This document shows, one piece after another, positions 21,019 through 31,690 of a DNA stretch of 64,000 nt. Source of the DNA: Isoetes taiwanensis (lineage: Eukaryota; Streptophyta; Lycopodiopsida; Isoetales; Isoetaceae); NCBI GenBank assembly GCA_021234155.1, contig JAJEKV010000002.1:38739841-38803840 (forward strand). Direction: 5' to 3'. The translations under genes were made by a program, and so were the position numbers. Each line of letters opens with the position of its first letter. Position 1 is the first letter of the stretch. The notes below the pieces were generated by a model. The model searched no databases. It was not told the DNA's origin and saw only the letters and a program-made list of their open reading frames with translations.

Positions 21019-22879
21019 GGGCTGAACAACTTCGGAAGATGACTAATTCGGGATCTTCAACCGTGAGTCGAAAGCAAAGACTAAGAGTGCACAAAATAAA
21101 CCCTTGTCTTCTATAGAAAGATCCGCCAAATTCGAAGGAAGTCCATACTTTTGAGTGGTCGTTGATGAACATTGCCATTGGCGCGCACCATTTCAAAAGA
21201 AAGAGGTGCCGTCGGGCCACCACATAGTCAAGATAGCTGGAAGGAGTAGAGAAGTCCACCGGGATGTTGGTGGCAATGTCAAGATATCCCTCCTGTTTGG
21301 TTTGGGCCTCCTCAGCAGATTGAACTGCTTGCTGGAGCTGATGTTCAAGGTCACGGATCCGATGCTCTTTTTCTAACAAAAGACGGGACTGATCACGGAC
21401 CCGTTTTCCAGGAAGCGTGGCATGTGAAGAGGATTGCCCCGGGGTATGGAGGCGAAGCGTGGCAATCTCCGCGTCATCGATGACCTTTTGTTTCTGAGCC
21501 TCCAAAAGCTGAGTCTGGAGGGATGTTAACTGATTGGTGAGCGTGGAAAGCTGAGCTTCAAGGGAGGTGAGTCGAGCTTCACGCTCAGTGAGATTTTGAA
21601 CTTGAGTGCTGTAATTGTCACAAAGCTCTGAGTACAAGGTGTCTAGCTTAGCAATGTGTTTCTCCTTGTCACTCAGAAGGGTATCTTTGGACTTGTTCTG
21701 TTCCAATAAGTCCTGAATTTCAGTTTGGAGCTGCGCCTGCTGATCTGTAAGTAGGCGGGTCTGATCCTGAGCACTGGTGAGATCTATACGGGCCTGTAAT
21801 AGAGCCGCGTGCTTTTCTTGAAGTTGGGCTTCCAGGGTTTGAACATGGGCAGTGGCAGCTTGAAGGTCTCTTTGAACAGCATCGGAAGCCTCCAGGGACG
21901 CCTGAACACCAGTCATGAGAGCCTCCTGGGACGCATGGAGCTGCAAGGCAGCGGCTTGAACATCTTGCTGGAATTTGTACAGGAGCTGTCGAGGATGGGG
22001 AGGCGCAGGGCCCTGTTGCTGCCTTGTCTGAGATTGTTGAGAGGCATGACGGGAATTGGAAGGCGTGGCCTCAGAGGAAGAAGAGGAGACAGTGACATGC
22101 GTGGTCTGATGTTGAACAGGACGAGGGGAGGTTTGGCGTGAAGGTACAGCTTGTTGAGTTGGACGCTGGGAATGCAGAGAGCGCTGAGTGGAGGTATGGG
22201 AAGTGGAAGGGCTCTCAAGAACTGAAAGATAATGACGAATGAGGGCCTGAAGATGGCCACCCACGGAAATTTCAGAGACAGAGGAGGGGGTAGCCCGAAT
22301 GCGGTCTACTTCTTGAAGAAGACGGTAGAATAAAAGCTGAGGCCAATCGACATGCAGAGTGGAGTGAATGGCAGTGATGACCATATTATAAAACGGCTTA
22401 TTGATGTGGGTGTTCTTAATGGAATGCCCAAGCAATTTTCGCCACAGAAACTTCACAAAAGTCTCATGAGGTTTGGCAATATTTGTGAGGCGATGCTGGT
22501 TGGCTTGATAAGCAATAGCGCCAAACTGAGTGACGTCCATGTCCTGTAAAGCAGCCCAAGAGACAGAAGGTTTTTGCAAAGGGATGTGGAATACCTCAGA
22601 AATCAAATGCTGAGTAAGTAAAATGGTGGTGCCATCGACCACCGTAGCAAATCCTTCCGGGCTGTTGACGATGTGTGCGATGAACTGCTGCAATTGCGCT
22701 GGATTTGGGGCCGGGAGCTCCATTTGTGAAAATTCGTAAAGCTTGTGGCGTTCCGCCACTTCCCGACTCGGACCAACAAGGGCCTCTCGAAAGGTGGGCG
22801 TCGAGAAAGACACAGACCCGAAAAGAGTCGCATCCCTTGGAGCAGAAGCTTGAAGTGTAGAAAGTTTGGGGGCAGCCAT
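20999..22879 (-). CDS. Accessory ORF 1 of element A, coiled-coil protein
   Basis: A 626-residue frame from ATG 22879 (MAAPKLSTLQASAPRDATLF). Residues 1 to about 215 form a globular region (MELPAPNPAQLQQFIAHIVN, LTQHLISEVFHIPL, HETFVKFLWRKLLG, DWPQLLFYRLLQEVDR). Residues 215-290 are Ser/Gln/Pro-rich. From about 295 to 560 the Leu/Gln/Glu-rich heptad pattern indicates a long coiled coil. The last 60 residues differ from copy B because of a frameshift near VVARRHLFL, so the natural C-terminus is probably closer to that of B. No catalytic motif or membrane segment was found. Long coiled coils and extra ORFs downstream of integrase occur in some Athila/Tat and related elements, but this protein matches none I can name. 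Confidence 0.78.
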   Translation of the reverse strand: MAAPKLSTLQASAPRDATLFGSVSFSTPTFREALVGPSREVAERHKLYEFSQMELPAPNPAQLQQFIAHIVNSPEGFATVVDGTTILLTQHLISEVFHIPLQKPSVSWAALQDMDVTQFGAIAYQANQHRLTNIAKPHETFVKFLWRKLLGHSIKNTHINKPFYNMVITAIHSTLHVDWPQLLFYRLLQEVDRIRATPSSVSEISVGGHLQALIRHYLSVLESPSTSHTSTQRSLHSQRPTQQAVPSRQTSPRPVQHQTTHVTVSSSSSEATPSNSRHASQQSQTRQQQGPAPPHPRQLLYKFQQDVQAAALQLHASQEALMTGVQASLEASDAVQRDLQAATAHVQTLEAQLQEKHAALLQARIDLTSAQDQTRLLTDQQAQLQTEIQDLLEQNKSKDTLLSDKEKHIAKLDTLYSELCDNYSTQVQNLTEREARLTSLEAQLSTLTNQLTSLQTQLLEAQKQKVIDDAEIATLRLHTPGQSSSHATLPGKRVRDQSRLLLEKEHRIRDLEHQLQQAVQSAEEAQTKQEGYLDIATNIPVDFSTPSSYLDYVVARRHLFLLKWCAPMAMFINDHSKVWTSFEFGGSFYRRQGFILCTLSLCFRLTVEDPELVIFRSCSAHGLCFS

Positions 22880-23811
22880 GGCGAAAAAGCGTCGGAATAG
22901 AAGGAACTGTTTGAAGAAGGCGGAGAGCAGAGAACAAAAGACGAAGGCGCAGAGAGACGAAAAGGTTTAGGGCGCGCAAAGGTGGGCGAAGGGGCATGAT
23001 AAGGGCGAAGCTGCAACCGTTGACGGTGCCAGGTGTCGAAAGATGCCAAGGAGGCGATTTGAGAGGCAAAAATGTGGCTAAGTCCCTAAACAACAAATGG
23101 AGAAGGAATGAACGGTGGAGATGAGGCGTGAGAGAATGATGGGATGTGACAGGTGGGCAAAGGACACACATTAATGTCCGACGGGCGTGAAAAGAAGAAA
23201 TGGCATTCAATGCTGGCAACTCGAAGTGGGATATCATTAAAAGGAATGTGTCAGAAGGTACCATGGCTAGATATGCGGCGGGAGAAAAGATTCTCATTTT
23301 AGAAACAGCCTTGCATTGCAAACACGTTGGCGATTTATGTGATTGGTCCACGTCGACAAGGAGTTCCTCAGTTGGCTATATAAGACGAACCGGGAGTAAA
23401 CGAAGGCATCCGATGGCGCCAAAGATGGGCCGCCGGGTTTGAACGAGGACCGCACTATGCCCACGAACCGCCGAGTGGATTACCCGCAAGATGAATTGTT
23501 CGGACCTCGGGCGCTGCCACAATCGCGGAGGTGAGAATGGACGGGCTGGTGTGCCGGGATGGTGAACATCCCGACCAAGACCAACGGGATGGAGGTGGTT
23601 CTCGCGACCTTGGGATCCCGAAAGGTAACCTCTACCACATCTCACAAGATCACCTCCGCCTCCAAACCCGAGTAGAGGGTTTTTCTTCTTAGGACTTAGT
23701 AGATAGGGCTCGAGCCCGTTTTTGTATATAGGGCAAAGGCCCATAGCGAAATTAGTGGCTGCGCCCATATTTTGTAAAAAATTCCACCTATAATATAAAT
23801 ATGCCGCTGGT
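22880..23811 (-). other. Spacer between integrase and accessory ORF 1, with promoters on both strands
   Basis: On the element strand, catatttatattataggtgg (near 23790-23808) sits just after the integrase stop and could drive the accessory ORFs; it is conserved at about 54990-55010 in element B. On the opposite strand, ggctatataag at 23374-23384 is also conserved in B. The long minus-strand open frames here (23376-23930, 22596-23351) run out of frame with integrase and diverge between copies, so I do not call them genes. Confidence 0.5.
23376..23384 (+). promoter_or_regulatory. TATA box antisense to element A
   Basis: ctatataag on the plus strand, with an ATTGG (reversed CCAAT) about 30 bp upstream at 23342 and the shared cacgtcgacaaggagttcct between them. 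The same arrangement lies at 54574-54582 in element B, where an ATG-started ORF follows. In this copy the ATG 30 bp downstream leads to a TGA after nine codons, so any product is lost. Confidence 0.45.
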
Positions 23812-24804
23812 TTAGTCACTATCTGTTGTGTGCGTGTCTGGAACAGCATCTGTTTGTGGATGTGCACTTTCTGTTGTATGAAATGTTTTGAGGCGAAAGC
23901 CATTAACCAGTGTAGGTAATGGAGTGCCATCTAACTCAGCCAGTTGAAAAACGCTGGGTCGAACCACTTGAACAATTTGATAAGGGCCAAGCCAACGAAA
24001 CTTAAGTTTACCCGGAAAAGTTTTGTACCGAGAATCATAAAGAAGAACCAAATCTCCTTCGTTGAATGTTTTTGTCTTCAGCCGTTTGTCATGTAAGGAT
24101 TTTTGCAACTGTTGTCCATGAAGAACACGAATATAAGCATCTCTTCTAAGTTCATCCAACTGTTCCAATTGATAAACCCTTTCTTTGAGTGCAGCAGGCG
24201 GATTATGGGCAGTAGCCAGTTGAAAACGGAGTGTTGGAAGTATGTATTCAAACGGCATGAGAGCTTCTTGACCATAAACCAATTTGAAAGGGGTGTGACC
24301 TGTAGCTATTTTGAAACAAGTATTGTAAGCCCAAAGAACAGTAGGAAGCTTGTTTTGCCAGTCAGTGCGAGAAGCGTCACAAATTTTCTTGAGAATTGTG
24401 ACTAGAGTTTTGTTGGTGCTTTCAGCCAAACCATTCCCTCGAGGATAGTAAGGTGTGCTCTTGTGATGATGTATCAGGAGATAATCCGTCAGCTCCTTGA
24501 TGGTGTGATTGATAAAATGGACACCACGATCACTGACCAGCTCCGTGGGGCAGCCGAATCGCGTGATGATTTGTTGATAGATGACTTTGGCTGTGCTGGC
24601 CGCAGTGTTGTCTGGAAGTGCGCAAGCTTCCGCCCATTTGGTAGCGTAGTCAGTGAGAACCAGAATGTAGCGGGCATGGGTGTGCCGCGCAGGAGGATCG
24701 ATGGGTCCCACAAAATCCATTCCCCATTTGCTGAAGGGAAGTGGCGCGGCAACCGGGCCAAAGGAAGAGCGCCACGGGCGTGGGGCGCCCCACACGCCGG
24801 GCAA
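23812..24804 (-). CDS. Integrase of element A (C-terminal part of pol)
   Basis: This is the retroviral-type DDE integrase of the Ty3/gypsy polyprotein, which inserts element cDNA into the genome. It reads MDFVGPIDP, then VLTDYATKWAEA (first catalytic Asp), VSDRGVHFIN (second Asp) and STPYYPRGNGLAESTNKTL (catalytic Glu). The C-terminal region follows with LPTVLWAYNTCFKIATGHTP, KTFNEGDLVLLYDSRY and FRWLGPYQIVQVVRPSVFQL, a GPY-type module. The frame then runs to a natural stop after HTTDSD. The N-terminal HHCC zinc-binding part lies upstream in broken sequence. The start given is only the first ATG in the open frame. Copy B has the same integrase with small frameshifts. Confidence 0.9.
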   Translation of the reverse strand: MPGVWGAPRPWRSSFGPVAAPLPFSKWGMDFVGPIDPPARHTHARYILVLTDYATKWAEACALPDNTAASTAKVIYQQIITRFGCPTELVSDRGVHFINHTIKELTDYLLIHHHKSTPYYPRGNGLAESTNKTLVTILKKICDASRTDWQNKLPTVLWAYNTCFKIATGHTPFKLVYGQEALMPFEYILPTLRFQLATAHNPPAALKERVYQLEQLDELRRDAYIRVLHGQQLQKSLHDKRLKTKTFNEGDLVLLYDSRYKTFPGKLKFRWLGPYQIVQVVRPSVFQLAELDGTPLPTLVNGFRLKTFHTTESAHPQTDAVPDTHTTDSD

Positions 24805-27535
24805 GCATCACACGCATGCGCGCGCGCGGGCGGAGCGTCTTTGAAGAGCGTGGGCCAAAAATAACCAGCAAGAAGGATTTTGCGTGCCGTGGTGTCTCCA
24901 TGAAAATGACCACCACCGAGCCCTTCATGGGCTTCTCGAACAATATCTGAGACCTCATGAGGAAGAAGAACCGCCGAAGGATTGTATCCTTACCCTTTTT
25001 GTAAAGATGGCCCGCAACCATGGTGTAGTCCACGGACCTGGCGGAGAAATTGATGGCGACGGGATTGTCGCTGGCTGAGAGAGCGTGGCGCCCTCGGTGG
25101 AAGAGAGCTGTGAGGAGATATCACGAAAGTCATGAAACCAATGAGGTGTTGCCGTGACCAGAAAAGAGTTGAGTCGGGAAAGGCGCCCGAGACTCCAAAG
25201 TGGAGGGATCATCGCGGTGGATGCGTGAAAGATAATCCGGGACAACATGAGATTTGCTGGCCTTGTGAACAATTTCAAAAGGTGCAAATTCTTGCAGAAG
25301 GAGGACCCAACGAGCAATGCGGCCCGTGGGCGTGGATTTGTTGATCAAGTAAAGAAGTGCCTGGTGGTCAACAAAGAATTTGATTTGACTGCCCAAAAGA
25401 TAGTGACGGAAGCGTTGGACGCAGAAAATTAAACCCAAGGCTTTCGCCTGCGGGCGAGTAGTTGGCGTTCAATTGAATTGAGTTTCCTACCGGGCGAAGC
25501 GGTTTGGTTTTTGTCGGTGCGCGATCATATTCTTGAGAAAGAACAGCCCAATAGCAAAGGCCGGTGACATCGACATGGACATGAAAGGGCTTGTCCCATT
25601 GAGGAGGAACAAGAACCGGCCCGAGTAAGCAAGAGCTTCAACTGTTGGAAAGCAGCATCCGCCTGGGAATTCCAAGCCCAGGTGGATTCATCACCCGTGA
25701 GTTTATGAATGGGATCTGCAATGGCTGCGAGTCCAGGAATGAAGGTGGAGTAATAATTGACCTTACCCAAGAAAGAGCGTGTTTCCTTTATATTGGCTGG
25801 TGCTTGAGCCTTGAGCACACAAAACTGATTTTGGCGGTGATCCGTGGTGATACCGCTTGTTGACCACATGTCCCAACAGTAACACTGAAGTGACGCAAAA
25901 GGTGCATTTCTCGGGATTGAGACTAATTGGGACTCATCACATTTCTGAAAGACAAGTTCCAATTTATCCAAATGGTCAGCCATGGAATCAGAGGCGAGAA
26001 GTCATCTTGAAAAATTTGCAAGAAGGGATAAAATCATGAAAAACGAGAGCATGATACGTTGAAACGTGGATGGAGAGTTTGATAATCCAAAAGGAACCAC
26101 CTTGTAGGCAAAAAGTGCTTTACCGGGTGGTGAAGGTAGTCTTGAGTTGATCAGATTCTTTGATTGAGATCCGATTGTAGCCGGAAAAAACCATCCATGA
26201 AGGAGTACATCTCATGTCCAAAGAACCTCTTCCGTAACCCGGTGCGTGAAGGGAAGGGGAAAATGATCACGCTCGCGGCTCCGATTGAGTTTTGGTGTAG
26301 TCCACACAAACGGATCTTACCATTGTGTTTGAGTGCAATGACGATGGGGCTCACCCACTCGGAATGTTTGACCTCATAGATCAAACCGCAGCAAAGGAGT
26401 TTGTCAATTTACGCCTTGACGCGATCCGCGGTAATGGGGGTTGAGCCGGCATCGTCGTTGCTAGACTGGGCGTGCATCAGACTTGGTAGGAATGGTGAGT
26501 TCCCCTAAGGTTTTGTTGATCCCCCGAAGATCTCTATAGCTCCAGGCGAAAATGTGTTTGAACTTTTTGAAAAGCGTGACGGCCCTGTTACGATAGGGTG
26601 TCGGAAGATTGGCGTTAACGGACAGTGATTGTTGCCTACGTCCACAATCTCTACGTCAGGAGTCTGAATATGGGGGATAACTTCCATGTCCTGGACAATA
26701 TGAGCAGGAGGTTGAAGCATAACAGGATGCGTGGCGCTCTGTGTGGTGAAAAAGAGAGGTTGCTGAGTTTCCTCAAGCAGAGGTTGCTTCATGACAGCGT
26801 GTACTTCCACAGGAGCTGCAGGAGGTTCAGCGTCTGAAAAGTGATCAACACGTTGGATTCGATTGCAAGGAGCCAGGTAAGGGTCAAGCAAACCAGCCAC
26901 AGCCTGGTCCTGATCAAGAGTCATTTCTCCCCAAGGATCAGCATACTCGGGGTAGGATGACGAGGACTTCGCTGGTGGAGCCTGAACTTGATAAATATTC
27001 TGGGTGTCCTCAGAGTCGGTGTCGGAGAGAGAGGGTTCAGCATTGTCGACGGAAATGATTTTGCCTATTTCCAAGTCCATGGTGGCATTGAGGTGACCAT
27101 CAGTGATGACTAACTGATCCGTGGCCCAGTAATGAATGCTCTTGGCCTGGCGGAGAAAAGGTCTGCCGACCAACATTTTCATAATCACCGGATCTTCTCC
27201 ACCTTCCAAACACCAAATTCCAAGGGGATCTCGAGATCACCTATGTTGATGTGAAGAAGAGGCGGACGCCTTGAGGTCTCGGATATGGCCATTGGCCAAT
27301 TTGATATCATATGGGGCACGATAGAGTTGTTTGATGCCCATTTGTTTGCGGAGTTTATCCGTGATGAGATTGACCGCGCTACCTCCGTCAATTTGAACAT
27401 GATTGACTTGTTGATTGCCCACCGTGGCATGGACCGTGGGAGTAGAGGTAGCAACAGCCCCAACCAAAACAGTCGGGAGTGGTAACTGGTCCTTGAGAGC
27501 AGGACAGAGTTTCAAAATTGTAGCCAAGCTTAAAG
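24805..27535 (-). pseudogene. Protease, RT and RNase H of element A, many frameshifts
   Basis: Order on the minus strand: protease remnant (27527-27237: VNHVQIDGGSAVNLITDKL), then 27209-26505 (MLVGRPFLRQAKSIHYWATD and an acidic linker), RT pieces (26384-26151: EVKHSEWVSPIVIALKHNGK, HEMYSFMDGF; 25983-25525: ETRSFLGKVNYYSTFIPGLA) and RNase H (25438-25130: FRHYLLGSQIKFFVDHQALL, IARWVLLLQEFAPFEIVHKA). Each is open for only 80-230 residues, with single-base or few-base gaps relative to copy B. The RT active-site box is not readable here. Confidence 0.85.
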
Positions 27536-27538
27536 GAA
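27536..27538. repeat. 3-bp target duplication (gaa), left of the CACTA element
   Basis: gaa at 27536-27538 and again at 31716-31718. Copy B shows the uninterrupted site (ttaaaggaattttgattttt near 58764), so the empty site is known and the duplication is real. Confidence 0.95.
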
Positions 27539-27564
27539 CACTACAAGAGAATGATGGTTAAACG

Positions 27565-27850
27565 TCAGAATAATCGTCAGAGAGCCTTTATAAAATAGAC
27601 AACTGCCCAGGCCCTTATTCCTGACGAATATACTGACGAGTTTTATCTGACGATTTAACGTCAGAATAATTGTCAGATCATTAGTCAGACATAGTCAGAG
27701 AAATAGTCAGTTGAATAGTCAGAGAATTAGTCATTTAAATAGTCACACAATTCGTCATTTTGTTAGTCAGATAGTTCGTCAGTTAATCATAATATTAGTC
27801 ATCATATTAGTCATTTTATTAGTCAATGCAATAGTTAGAAATATTGGTCA
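27565..27850. repeat. Left subterminal repeat array of the CACTA element
   Basis: About 20 copies of the loose motif (t/a/c)agtca(g/t) or cgtca(g/t), spaced roughly 10-20 bp apart, with few other bases between. The mirrored array is at 31310-31690. Confidence 0.85.
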
Positions 27851-28308
27851 TTTTATTGAAAATATTAATAAATAAAAACTGGTATTTTTCGTACTGCAAA
27901 TAAATAAAAGGAGCTCCAAGGAATCGAACCTTGGTTAAACCATTATCTCCAGTTATTCAAATAGATATACAAATAGCAATCAAGTAAGCCAACAACAACT
28001 GAACTGATGTATATAAAAGAAATATATTTGCAAAACAAAGTTAAAATATTACATCCAACTATCTGTTTCATTCGCAACAGCTGTAGCCATAACCAGATTT
28101 TATCACAATATATCATACCTGTATTAACGATCCATTTTGAACCTTGTTCCCATTTTTGAGCCAGAATGAACTCTTCTAGTCAAGAATTTAAGGTGCCTAA
28201 TACTGAGAACTGAATTGTTTCTGCATTTCCAAGCCCCTAAAACCTGTGCCCAAAAAATTTCCAAATCCAAATGAAATAAAATATCACACAACCTGGTCTG
28301 TCCTGAAG

Positions 28309-28384
28309 CAACTGGCAGTGCAATCCTTCATTGCTATACTGTGCTGCAACTGGCAGTGCAATCCTTCATTGCTATACTGTGCTG
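28309..28384. repeat. Tandem duplication, 2 x 38 bp
   Basis: The unit starts actggcagtgcaatccttca and is present twice without a change, inside the CACTA element. Confidence 0.9.
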
Positions 28385-28870
28385 CCTTGTCTGGAGTATT
28401 GAGCGGCCTCTGCCGCTTTGCCTCTACATATGATTAAAAATGCCATATCCTAATCCTGTCTTTTGCTGCATTCAAAAATTTGATAGTAGAATCAAATTAG
28501 GGGCAAGCAAAACCCTCAAAATCACACTAGATACTAGGCAGAGGGGAGAGCAGACTAGTTGGGCAAGCTATAAGTCTGAGACAACCAAAACAAATCCAGC
28601 AATCAACGGAACTAATGTCTTAATGAAATCGAGCCGAGCAAATAAATAATCTAGGATAACCAAATCAAGGCTACAGGCAAACAAGAATTGAATCCTGACC
28701 TGGAAACAAACGGAGTTGGAAAATCGACCTTCTACTGCAGGCAAAGGAGGACAGAGCCAAGGCAACAGAGCAAAGGCAAAGGGGTGGGATGTACTTTAAT
28801 TTAAGATCAACTAATACATAATGACATGTTTTCCATAGAAATTCTGCCTTAGAAATTGTCATCAACGTAC

Positions 28871-29975
28871 CACAACAGGCCACGACAATACATTCTCAGC
28901 TGTAATTCCCTCAACGCATGGCTCTTCAAATGCACACTGTTTTGCAAGCGGTAACATTGCAGACACTGCAAAAAGGAAAGAAATAAATCATATCAGAAAA
29001 ACTTCAGCTCCATATGTACTTTCTTTGTGCTGTCCAGAACAACCCACAATATAACTGTCTTCTTTTCCTAGAATGGACGTTAAGTAACAGACTATGACTT
29101 TACGGGCAACAAACGTTAATACTGAATCCTTACTATCGATTCCATATACTTCACGCCAGAAGTCAATGCTGTCCCTATAGCGGTCTGGGTTCATGATAGG
29201 AGCAACATAAAGCTGCAACAGGACAAGACAAGGCATCAGCTTTTTGTCAATTCTCGGAATGCAGAGTACAACTACTAAAACCAGTTTCTATTATGTATCT
29301 TAGCTACCATGATAGTTGAGACCCCTCTCTCACACATAGAACCTAGGAAAAGCAAACTTTTCATGCTCCATGGTGCTTAATATTAAGAGGAATACGCAAC
29401 TCTCGCATAAGCATCAACTAGGAGCTAATGGAAAGTTAGTGTTTTTCTAAGGAAATCTTTGAAGATAAAGAATAGCAAAGTAAATTACATGAACATACAG
29501 TGGCAAATGAAGGAAGCATTAAGCCTCCTGGTTTTAGCCAACGATCTCGGCATATATTACTTGCCAAAGATGCTCGCACATTACAAACATGGTTGGAGGA
29601 TTACACAAGAAAGGGAACAAAGATACAAATGAAAATTTTGATCTGCAAGCAAGTGTTGGACTGTCTGTCAAATGAGCATAAGCCCACATACCTCATACAA
29701 AAGCATATAACCCATCCATTCCGAAACAATAACATCTGCTTCCTCTTCCAGTTGCACTTCCTAAAAAGAAAACCAGTGGCTCTTTTGTAAGAAGTTAGAG
29801 CTAAAAGCAATGAAATGTGACGCATGCCTATATTCTTGGTATCCCACTGCTGTATAAGAATTTACTGCAGGTCTGAAATTCTAGCCATGGAGAACGAGAT
29901 GTGCTAGATGACAACAATAGGAAGGATAAAAATAACTAATCGTTACCTCAACTCGGCCAACAATGACAGTGATGA
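28871..29975 (-). pseudogene. Captured PRMT6-like arginine methyltransferase fragment (five exons)
   Basis: Five exon-like blocks lie in gene order on the minus strand, separated by sequences with GT and AG ends. Exon i (to 29947) ends TVIVGRVE. Exon ii (29760-29692, exactly 69 bp) reads EVQLEEEADVIVSEWMGYML then LYE, the double-E loop of PRMTs with both catalytic Glu. Exon iii (about 29570-29499) reads RDRWLKPGGLMLPSFAT. Exon iv (29212-29134) reads LYVAPIMNPDRYRDSIDFWR then EVYGI. Exon v (28965-28871) reads LPLAKQCAFEEPCVEGITAE to LSWPVV. Junctions i-ii and iv-v keep the frame; exon iii has lost a few bases at its 5' end. The SAM-binding motif I and the C-terminus are missing, so no active enzyme is expected. 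PRMT family membership is clear; the PRMT6 subtype comes from the NPDRY...SIDFW...VYGIDMSAM passage and is less sure. Confidence 0.88.
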
Positions 29976-29976
29976 A

Positions 29977-30081
29977 GGGGATAAACACCCCTGAGAGCCC
30001 ATTACCTCAGATAAACTGGCGAGCCCGGAGGGGCGAGCCGCTTTATCTCGAGGTAATGGGCGAGCGGTGGGTGTTTATCCC
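29977..30081. repeat. Foldback sequence inside the CACTA element
   Basis: ggggataaacaccc at 29977 pairs with gggtgtttatccc at 30069-30081, and further in gcccattacctc pairs with gaggtaatgggc. A nearly complete 105-bp hairpin results. It borders the captured exon i and may be a MITE or a capture breakpoint. Confidence 0.8.
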
Positions 30082-30138
30082 TTTAACCGCGAGCAAGCTG
30101 CCTCATCCATTGCTGGATTATCGAGGTTGGGGGTGACT

Positions 30139-30401
30139 TCTAGTTTGCCCCCCCGTCGTCGGTGAACACTACGACTGCAAAGGTGAATAAGACAAAACAG
30201 CGAAAGAAGACAAAAAACCTTTGTTTGATTCTCGCGCCGCCGTTCCGCTGTTTGATTCTCGCCAACAATCAACCCTAACAACCACCAATCAACCCCAACA
30301 ACCCGGTGACAAAAACAGTCAATCTTGATGTATTTCACGTCGCGACAAAGAAGATCGCTTGTTGGTCGCCGTGTTCACCGAGGGAGGGGGCGCAAACTAG
30401 A
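30139..30401. repeat. Second inverted repeat inside the CACTA element
   Basis: Arms of about 31 bp at 30139-30169 (tctagtttgc...ggtgaacac) and 30371-30401 (gtgttcaccg...gcaaactaga) with about 200 bp between them. Confidence 0.7.
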
Positions 30402-31309
30402 AACCAGCCGGTTGGGCAGGCGGCCAGATGGGTTATCGAGGTTTGGGAGGCCGCATTTCGATTATCGAGGTTCGGGCTGTCCGGATCGATTATCATAGGT
30501 TCGGGGATGTCCCTCCCGGAAGTCCGCTTGCCCGTCCACCGTTGTGCACGTTGTTGTGCCTCGAAGTTTTGATTGCACTGTTATGCCCTATCACAGGGCA
30601 TGAATCAATGGCCAGGAATGCTTGGATCCAAACGCCTGCCGGTTAAGATGTCAGAAAGCCCATTCGCTTGTACGATGTGTTGATGCTTGTACGATGCCAA
30701 AACTTCACCGACTGAGTGCGAATCCCCTGTTTACCATATCTGGAAAGCCCTATCGGTATGCAAACCTTCCCAAAATCATTCCGGCGGTCATGGATGCGGC
30801 AGAGGATCATTCCAGAAACCTAACCCTACTGCCATTTGTTCGCAAACGTCCTAGCCCTTTGAATTTTCTACTTTATTTTTTTTCCTTTTATGATTTCCAT
30901 ATCTTAACCATAACTATTTAAAGTCATCTTATTTTATTCGTATAACACAAATTCATGCCTAAGTTTTCCCATGTATACCCTTACACTTATTTTATTTTCT
31001 ACAAACCCATTAGACATCCAGAACCATGATTAAACCCTTAATAATTTTAACCGCTAAACCAACACCTCATTAATTATACCCTTATTTTTTAACATTTCCC
31101 CTTTTTTTCTTTTGCGTAATATATCCCTTGATCCTTTTAAGAAGCATAAACTCTATGGTATTCCTTTTCAATGTCTTAGAACACACTAACACCCTTCCCC
31201 ATGAGATAATCTCATTACAACCCACACCAAAGCCTAAATATGTTATATCACCCTACTAAAATGCAAACCATATGTATTTGTAAGCCACTAGTAGCCATCG
31301 GGATGGCAA
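30402..31309. other. Interior of the CACTA element without recognised genes
   Basis: A GC-richer part (30402-30800) carries a repeated gattatcgaggtt motif; an AT-rich part follows. Neither gives a recognisable protein. Upstream exons of the captured PRMT could in principle lie here but were not found. Confidence 0.4.
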
Positions 31310-31690
31310 AATAGGAGATAGTCAGCATAATAGTCACAAAATTAATCAGTGTAATCGTCAACTTGTAAGTCATCTAATTAGTCAGGTATTTAGTCAAACA
31401 TTTGGACAGACAGATAGTTAGGTTACTAGTCAGACTTTTAGTCATCAAAATCGTCAGAAATGATTCGTCTGACTACTCGTCACCTCATTAGTCAGATTAT
31501 TAGACAACTAATTAGTCAAGGTAAACGTTAGTTTAAACGTCAGGTAATTCGTCAGATGCTTATTAGTCAGTTTATTAGTCAGATTTTTCGTCAAATCCAA
31601 ACGTCAGTTTGTTAGTCAGATCAAGCGTCATATTAATAGTCAAATAAGCATTTGACAAACTATTTTAGAGCCTCTGACGATTTTTCTGAC
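31310..31690. repeat. Right subterminal repeat array of the CACTA element
   Basis: Same short motif family as at the left end (tagtcag, cgtcag, agtcat and inverses), running up to the right terminal inverted repeat. Confidence 0.85.

Noticed and set aside
22596..23351. Minus-strand frame of 251 residues
   Set aside because: It overlaps the start of accessory ORF 1 out of frame and has low-complexity composition.
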